Origin: Glandiceps talaboti
Taxonomy: Eukaryota > Hemichordata > Enteropneusta > Spengelidae
Direction of reading: 5' to 3'
Length of the DNA: 64,000 nucleotides
Assembly: GCF_964340395.1 (NCBI RefSeq)
Contig: NC_135557.1
Location: 12,108,546-12,172,545, forward strand
Shown: positions 57,619-64,000 of the stretch, one piece after another
Position numbering within the stretch: position 1 is the stretch's first letter
How the letters are laid out: each line of letters begins with the position of its first letter
Made by a program: the position numbers and the translations under genes
The notes under the pieces: model-generated
The model's input: the letters and a program-made list of their open reading frames with translations, nothing else
Databases searched by the model: none
Told to the model about the DNA's origin: nothing

Positions 57619-57909
57619 TTACTTGACCAGATGGTGCCTTACTTGGTAGATTCGTTGATTTAAGAAAAGTATTTTTAGAAAACATTTCTCTTTAGCTTTT
57701 CGCACATCTGGTTTTGTGAGTTTTCGACAGCAGTGGGTGTCACGTGATGACTGTTGTGACCAGGGGCAGTAGAAATGTTTGGGAACAGGGAAATTATTTT
57801 TGTTAGTAGTAATCTTTGATCTATGGTCGATAAATCGTTGCTTCAATGTTCCCCTTTTTTCACCCACGTATTGCTTGTCACATACACTGCACGTAAATAA
57901 GATAAATTA
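57619..57909 (-). pseudogene. Penelope-like GIY-YIG relic, copy C
   Basis: Duplicate of 37395-37685 with the same frame. Confidence 0.65.
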
Positions 57910-59706
57910 CATTTTTAGTATTGCAGTCAAGAGATTGTTTTATTCTGAAACCAGCTTTGCGAAAAGCCAAATATTGGATCAATGCACTGCATATATGAAC
58001 ACGTATGGTTAATCATTTACAACACCCCACCTGGCACACCCAAACTATGTATTTTTTTCCACCCTTTCATTTCTATATAAACAACTAGTCTGAACATTTC
58101 TACTATCATTACCATTTTACTGTATGTTTTACTGCCAGGAGAGAAGACGGATTGAGAATTGTATTTTTAATTTTAAGCAATTTTCTTGTTTTTAGTTCTT
58201 TTCCAGCTTTGTGATAGCACTGGTTATTTTAGTTCTTTTTTCAATTTATCCCAGACATTGTAGTTACTTTATTTTATTTTGTTGTATCTTTTAGATTTTT
58301 ACACCTGAAGAAGAACCGGTCTGGTCACGAATCCTAGTGGAATAAAGAGGTTTCATTAACGAAATGGTGTCAGGTCCTTCTTTTCTTAAATTAAACACAA
58401 CACTTGAAGTAAATTACCTTTACACAAATTCACTGTGGTAGCAGTAGTGGCAATACATAATGGAAAGCAGAATTAGACATGTTCATTTAAATTGTAGAAC
58501 AAGAATTCGTCTGCCTGCAGTACATGTACCATCTGTATAGAGAATACAATATACATATTTCGTAGGACTCGATGTGACAGCTAAATCGATATGAAAGATT
58601 TCTAAAATTAAATACTAAAACATTGTTTTTTAAAAAATTTACAATTCTTCTTTTTGTCCATATATCCCAATAATAAAATAATAATTAAACCTTACTAATT
58701 AACGGACAACCATACCACAGATATTGTACAATGTTATCACATGACCGCATTCAGTAGTTACTTGAATAAATTAACAATTTACATATAAATATGCAACTGT
58801 GAGAGGTGAGCTATTGCCTTAAATGTACCTTGGAACTCGACAAAAAAAATGATTTTATGTCAGAATTAATGACAGTATATTAATGACAACAACTATACAG
58901 CCATATACATTGTAATCTGGGTAAATGGAATTGAGAGTTAATATCCTCGGTATAATGGAATGCAATCTGATATATGACAGCATTTCGCAGATGTCCAAAA
59001 TTTTACACGTTTTTATTTCGTTCACAGATGGCTTGATTGAGATGAAATTTGATTTCTCGGATCAGATTGCGTTTAATACGGCAATCGGTAAAAATAGATG
59101 CAAAATTAATACGCCTTGGGCATGGATCTAAATTTATCATTTATACTATGGTGTCCTGTGTCAGATTATGTCACCTTATCCTCGGGCGAGTGGGGAGGAT
59201 AAAGGGTCACCGGTTGAGGGCGCTCAGTAGAACTAATTAATAAGGTAGTCATAGTAAAGTTGAAGAACAGTAAACTCTGATTTTGAAAAAAAAACCTCAA
59301 CACCAGCTTTTCAAATCATTACTTTATTAGATGGCACCTTGTAGGGAAAATATATTTTCGACAATAAACAGAAAGTAAATATTTGTAAACAAATATGGCT
59401 AATCCCAAGCACCTGCGGTCGAACTGACAGTTTCTCAGCAAACACTTCTAAGAAATTATAACTCATTAGATGATGAGCAATTACAGACTGGAAATATCTC
59501 CGTTTTTAAAAATAAATGAATTACTCTAAGTCTAAAAACACAATGAGTGCCATAAAAATCTATTCAGAACAGAGAGGTAAAAGCACTTAACAATAAATGA
59601 CTTTACACCAATGCACTCTTCAACTGGGGAATGAATTCCTTCGTTTATATAGGCCTTTTTGATAATTTAAACCGAGCAATGATGATGAAGACTGATCTTC
59701 TAAATC
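57910..59706. other. unit spacer, no gene
   Basis: Matches 37686-39490. Contains the CTGAAGA tail-like segment at about 58300-58375. Small substitutions and indels relative to B near 58980-59190. Confidence 0.5.
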
Positions 59707-59712
59707 ATGCAT

Positions 59713-60308
59713 CAGTGGCAACCCATCTTACGTCAACGCCAGCCCATCTTATGTCAACGGCAACCCATCTTAATGGCAACCCATCTTAAGTCAATGCCAG
59801 TCCATCTTATGTCAACAGCATCCCATCTCATGTCAGCAGCAACCAACCTTTCATCACTGGCAACCCATCTAAATGGCAACCCATCTTACGTCAACAGCAA
59901 CCCATCTTATGTCAATGGCAACCCATCTTATGTTAACAGTAACCCATGTTACGCCAACGGTAACACATTTTATGTTAATGGTAACCCATCTTATGTCAAT
60001 GGTAACCCATCTTATGTTAACAGTAACCCATCTTATGTCAATGGTAACCCATCTTATGTTAATGGTAACCCATCTTATGTTAACAGTAACCCATCTTACA
60101 TCAACAGTAACCCATCATTCATCAACAGTTACCCATCTTATGTTAACAGTAACCCATCTTATGTTAACAGTAACCCATCTTATGTTAACAGTTACCCATC
60201 TTATGTTAACAATAACCCATCTTATGTTAACAGTAACCCATCTTATGTTCATAGTAACCCATCTTATGTTAACAGTTACCCATCTTATGTCAACGGCAAT
60301 CCATCTTT
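59713..60308 (+). repeat. 21-bp minisatellite, copy C
   Basis: One 21-base unit fewer than B near the right end; otherwise the same order of variants. Confidence 0.9.
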
Positions 60309-60359
60309 AATCCACAAGTAAGTAAATGATATAAATAATGACTTACTTACTGACTAACT

Positions 60360-60662
60360 GACTGACCGACCGACCGACCGACTGACCGACTAGTGGGTTG
60401 GTTGGTTGGTTGGTTGCTGGCTCGCTGGTTGGTTGTTTGGTTGGCTGGTTGGTTGGTTGGTTGGTTGGTTGGCTGACTGGCTGGCTGGCTGGCTGGCTAG
60501 CCGGCTAATCGACTTGCAGGCTAGCAGGCAGGCTGGCAGGTTGTATGGCTGCCTGTCTGCATATCACATGCATGCATGCATGCATGCCTACCTGCCTCCC
60601 TGACTGGTGGGTGGATGGTTAAGTGGTTATGGGTTGCATGGGTGTTGGACAGACTGATTGAC

Positions 60663-60703
<41 letters not shown>

Positions 60704-60760
60704 GGCTGGCTGGCTGGCTGGCTGTCTGTGTGTCTGACTGTCTGACTGACTGACTGACTG
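60360..60760. repeat. tetranucleotide cluster, copy C
   Basis: As 40150-40560, with small changes in unit number. Confidence 0.9.
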
Positions 60761-60984
60761 GTTAACTTCAGTATTCGTCTATGCAATAGATCTGTTGTAC
60801 GATGAATCTCCTTTAAGTGATTATTGAATTTTAGGCAGGTTGATTCTTTAATTGTCTTGAGTATTTGTTCTCCGTTTGCAATTCTTAAAAATGGTCATTT
60901 TATTCACCAAACTATAAAGATTTTCCAAAAGTTCAAACTAATATGTGTTCCTCTTTGTCAATGACCATCGACTCTACCGTTGTT

Positions 60985-61137
60985 ATGGATTATGCAGACA
61001 ATGTTGGTACGAGACAACGGACTAAGGGACGATCGTACAATGTCACACAAGCTCAACAAGCAAACATCGTTCGTTTGTGGGGGAGGGGGTCTGGCGTCAA
61101 TGAGATTGCTGAACTTCATTTTTGCACTTCTAATCAA
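60985..61137 (+). pseudogene. transposase helix-turn-helix fragment, copy C
   Basis: Same as the B fragment (ANIVRLWGRGSGVNEIAEL). Confidence 0.5.
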
Positions 61138-61339
61138 GTTTCGAAAACTTTCACTTTTATTACTTCATTTACTGCTGAGATGTTGATAAAAATACACTTT
61201 TAATGTGAGATACCGTGCTGGGTTTACAGTAGTATTTTGATGTGTTTACCATCATACAACAAAAACCTTTTCATTTGATGCTGTTGTCTGATTCGAATTG
61301 TCAGAATACATATTCCAATGAAGAATCTCTAGATCTTCT

Positions 61340-61930
61340 CCAATACTAAATGAAGATATTAAAAGTGTTTATACTCGATCAGTCGTAGGTTCTTAATCAC
61401 GATCATCACGACATAAATTTTTTCACTGACTGGACACTTCAGTCTAGATGATCGTGGGACGAAATTGCACTGTTTCTAAACAGTAGGGCGCCCCACGTGG
61501 CCGGATTGATAGAGTAAAGCACCAGAGCCAGTGATTGATTTAATAACAGACAATTTATTGGTAAGAGCGAAAAATAAATGTGACAGCCACCCAATTTCTT
61601 TTTTGTTTTCAATACATCAATGATAAAGTGACAATCATATCATATTATCATAAAAGTTACATCATAAGAAGAACGATATTTCGATAAAAACACAATGCCT
61701 TCCATTTAAATCATGTGACCACCATTATGAAAATTATCCATGAAATCTTATATATTTTGTGTTATGTTAAAATACCACTTTTCCTACATAACAGAGATAT
61801 TCGACAAAGTAGCATAGCTAGCTATTAGTATTACAACAAATGTAAATTTATTTATTAAAATGTTCCAGGGGATACTCCTCTCAGCATTTTCCTAAACCCA
61901 AGCATGGCATGCCCATATTTACAATCAAAT
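61340..61930 (-). repeat. dispersed repeat family, copy 5
   Basis: Same segment as 41130-41720. Confidence 0.55.
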
Positions 61931-62238
61931 GTATAAAAGCATCATACATATATTTTATATTTAAAAAGACATTCGTTTATTTTAAAGTTCTTCATAAATT
62001 CTCACCTCTGTATCTTACTAAATGTGTAACGAGATTGGATGAAATATATAGCTATTACCTCAATACGCATGTGTCGAGAATTAACTATAAATCCGGCAAG
62101 AGAACCTTTAAATACTCTGGAGCTGTTCTATGGAACAGTCTACCAACACATATTAAGCAGTGCAAAACAATTCACACTTTCAGGAACACATACATAAATC
62201 ATCTTATGTCAGAGAGGATGACTTCCAGTATGGTGTAA
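61909..62238 (+). pseudogene. LINE C-terminal fragment, copy C
   Basis: Identical in product to 41702-42031. Confidence 0.7.
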
Positions 62239-63779
62239 CTGGATGGCGGTGTAAATTTTATCTATTCATATTGGTGGGGTTTTTTATTTTCTTGTCTTGT
62301 TAAGCTTTTTTTCCACATTGTTTATACTTTCTTTGTGTGGTATGTAATGTTTTTGGTGAGTGGTATTTTTCTTTCTACATACTTTTGATGACACTGTTGA
62401 ATATCTCTAGAACAACTACCTCAATTCCTAAAGAGTGAGACTAAGTTAGCAGAATGTGTTGACTGGTCAAGAATGTAGCCAACATTGGATTGATGATGTC
62501 ATAATTTTTCAACAAAGGAGGCTTTTATAGTTCTCATAACAACTAACATGGCACTACTTCAGAGGTGCATTCGGTAAACGAAACGTTTTGTCGACTAAGT
62601 GTGTAAAAAAACAGGGAACTACTTAAACCGATTGACTGTGACTGACTTTAGTCATAAAAACTTAACTCAGTGTTCCGTTGTGGCTAAAACCATACTCCCA
62701 ATCACAACTACATAACAACATTGGACGATTTCATAATTTAAAAACAAATTCAAAAAGCTCTACTACAGTGACTAGTAACAACATAATAAAAGAGACATTT
62801 GTTGAACTCATATACGTAAGGCCTAATAAAAACAATTATGTGGTTCCAATTACGCTCAATAATAGGTGGGGTAGGTAGATTTTTTATTTTATGTTATTAT
62901 ATTTTTATTTGTGTGTGAGTGTCTATAATTCATGTTTCCATTGTTTTCCAAATGCTCTCGGTGTAGTTTATTTCTTCCTATCAGATGTAAAGTACAACCA
63001 TTACAGATTGGGAGAACAGTTTTAGAGTGTCTTTTTAAGTTGATGTCAGTTTCCGCATCTACTATTTCTCATAAGACTGCACAGTTTTTGGCAATTCTAT
63101 TTTTTTCTGGAATACAAAACAATTTTTTTAGAATACGCAGTGAAAAGCTAGATGGGGGTTGGGTAACTGGAACCAAACAATATTTTGTTCAGGCCTAACT
63201 TTACTTATCAATTGCCTGATAGTCTCTTAATTTTATGTCAGTGGAGCCTTCAGTAAATTACGTTTGGGAGGGCCAGGGAAATACATTTGACAAATCAGTC
63301 CTCAAGGAGGGCCATATTTTAGAAAATGAAAATTAGGTGTGGGTCACATTTTACTTGATTCACTTTTTATCTTACTTTGCATTATTTTGTATTTTGGAAT
63401 GATCCCACCGTCGCTACATTTCCAATACGTTTATATTGCTTCTACATCCCACCTTGCAATTACTGAAGGCCCCTCACTGTAATATATTCCTCATGGTGTT
63501 GTTTTTCCTGTTTCATTTACTAAGGTTACATATAAATTCATTTGGATGGGAGGCTGTGTATTGTAACTGTTTTTGTAGATTTGTCATACCTTATATTATG
63601 TCACTATAATAAACTATTCTGCTACTGCGCTAGGTGTTCCCAGTTCATATAAAATAATGACAAAGCACCAGTGAACTGAGAATCATTGTAATGTTGGTGT
63701 TTTGTTGTTGTTGGTTTGTTTTGTTTTTTGAGGGGGGGGATCGGTCGGGGGCAATGTATTCAATCTATCTAATGTTATG
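62239..63779. other. unit flank, no gene
   Basis: Counterpart of 42032-43572. Confidence 0.5.
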
Positions 63780-64000
63780 TTATGTTTATTTATTAAAGTG
63801 TCATGTGTGGACTTACCCATAGCCACACACAGCCCCTAGGGCTTACAAGACACTAAAGTAATACAAATCTTTAACTTATGAATAATTAAGCGTACATATT
63901 TAAACATTTTACAAAAATTCCTTTCTCTTACAAAAAGCATCGCTAACAAAATTTGCTAGGTCAAATGGCATGTTTGTCATTAACAAATCTAAGTTTTCGA
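63780..64000 (-). pseudogene. second LINE, 3' end, copy C (cut by window end)
   Basis: Keeps the 42 bases missing from B (starts GCTAGGTCAAATGGC at about 63953). The presence of this right-end piece implies that the array may continue beyond the window. Confidence 0.75.

Larger units (their letters stand above)
44091..64000. repeat. tandem array unit C (about 19.9 kb, runs to window end)
   Basis: Near copy of B. It is longer because of a 3.8-kb Penelope-like element and expanded TATG tracts, and shorter by the missing A-rich block. The window ends inside the second LINE fragment. Confidence 0.9.

Overview
The window is eukaryotic nuclear DNA, probably from a marine invertebrate. It is AT-rich, has split genes with GT/AG introns, is loaded with di- and tetranucleotide microsatellites, and carries LINE, Penelope-like and DNA-transposon remains. 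I cannot name the species; the repeats and lectin families would fit a mollusc, brachiopod, hemichordate or amphioxus.

The core of the window (about 9.6-64 kb) is a tandem array of one locus, all copies on the minus strand. I call the copies A (about 9.6-27.6 kb), B (27.6-44.1 kb) and C (44.1 kb to the end of the window). The right-hand flank of a still older unit (Z) lies at about 7.2-9.6 kb. Each full unit holds one gene for a single-pass membrane C-type lectin. I rebuilt it from nine small exons whose splice phases agree: signal peptide, CTLD1 in three exons, CTLD2 in three exons, a Thr/Met/Asp-rich stalk, and a transmembrane exon with a short tail. B (27819-36932) and C (44280-57154) stay open over all nine exons, giving about 436 and 434 residues, subject to one doubtful splice donor. 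Copy A keeps only CTLD2, stalk and transmembrane exon and is a pseudogene: it has a nonsense codon in CTLD2 and a LINE inside the transmembrane exon.

The left 7 kb holds other loci: a terminal exon with a galactose/rhamnose-binding lectin domain (625-896, plus), a cytoplasmic-plus-transmembrane first exon (2195-2381, plus) with an inverted decayed copy (about 6.39-6.55 kb, minus), and a perfect 75-bp-arm palindrome between two (TA)n tracts at 3972-4135 whose plus strand carries a complete hammerhead-ribozyme-like fold.

The mobile elements mark the history of the array. A 3.6-kb LINE with a 15-bp target duplication sits only in A. A Penelope-like element with an intact 924-codon ORF and terminal repeats differing by about one base sits only in C, inside a (TATG)n tract in a lectin intron. 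A DNA-transposon-like insertion with nested Mutator-type foldback MITEs and a short terminal-repeat MITE sit only in A. Older LINE tails, a helix-turn-helix transposase fragment, a Penelope endonuclease relic and a 21-bp minisatellite are part of the duplicated unit.
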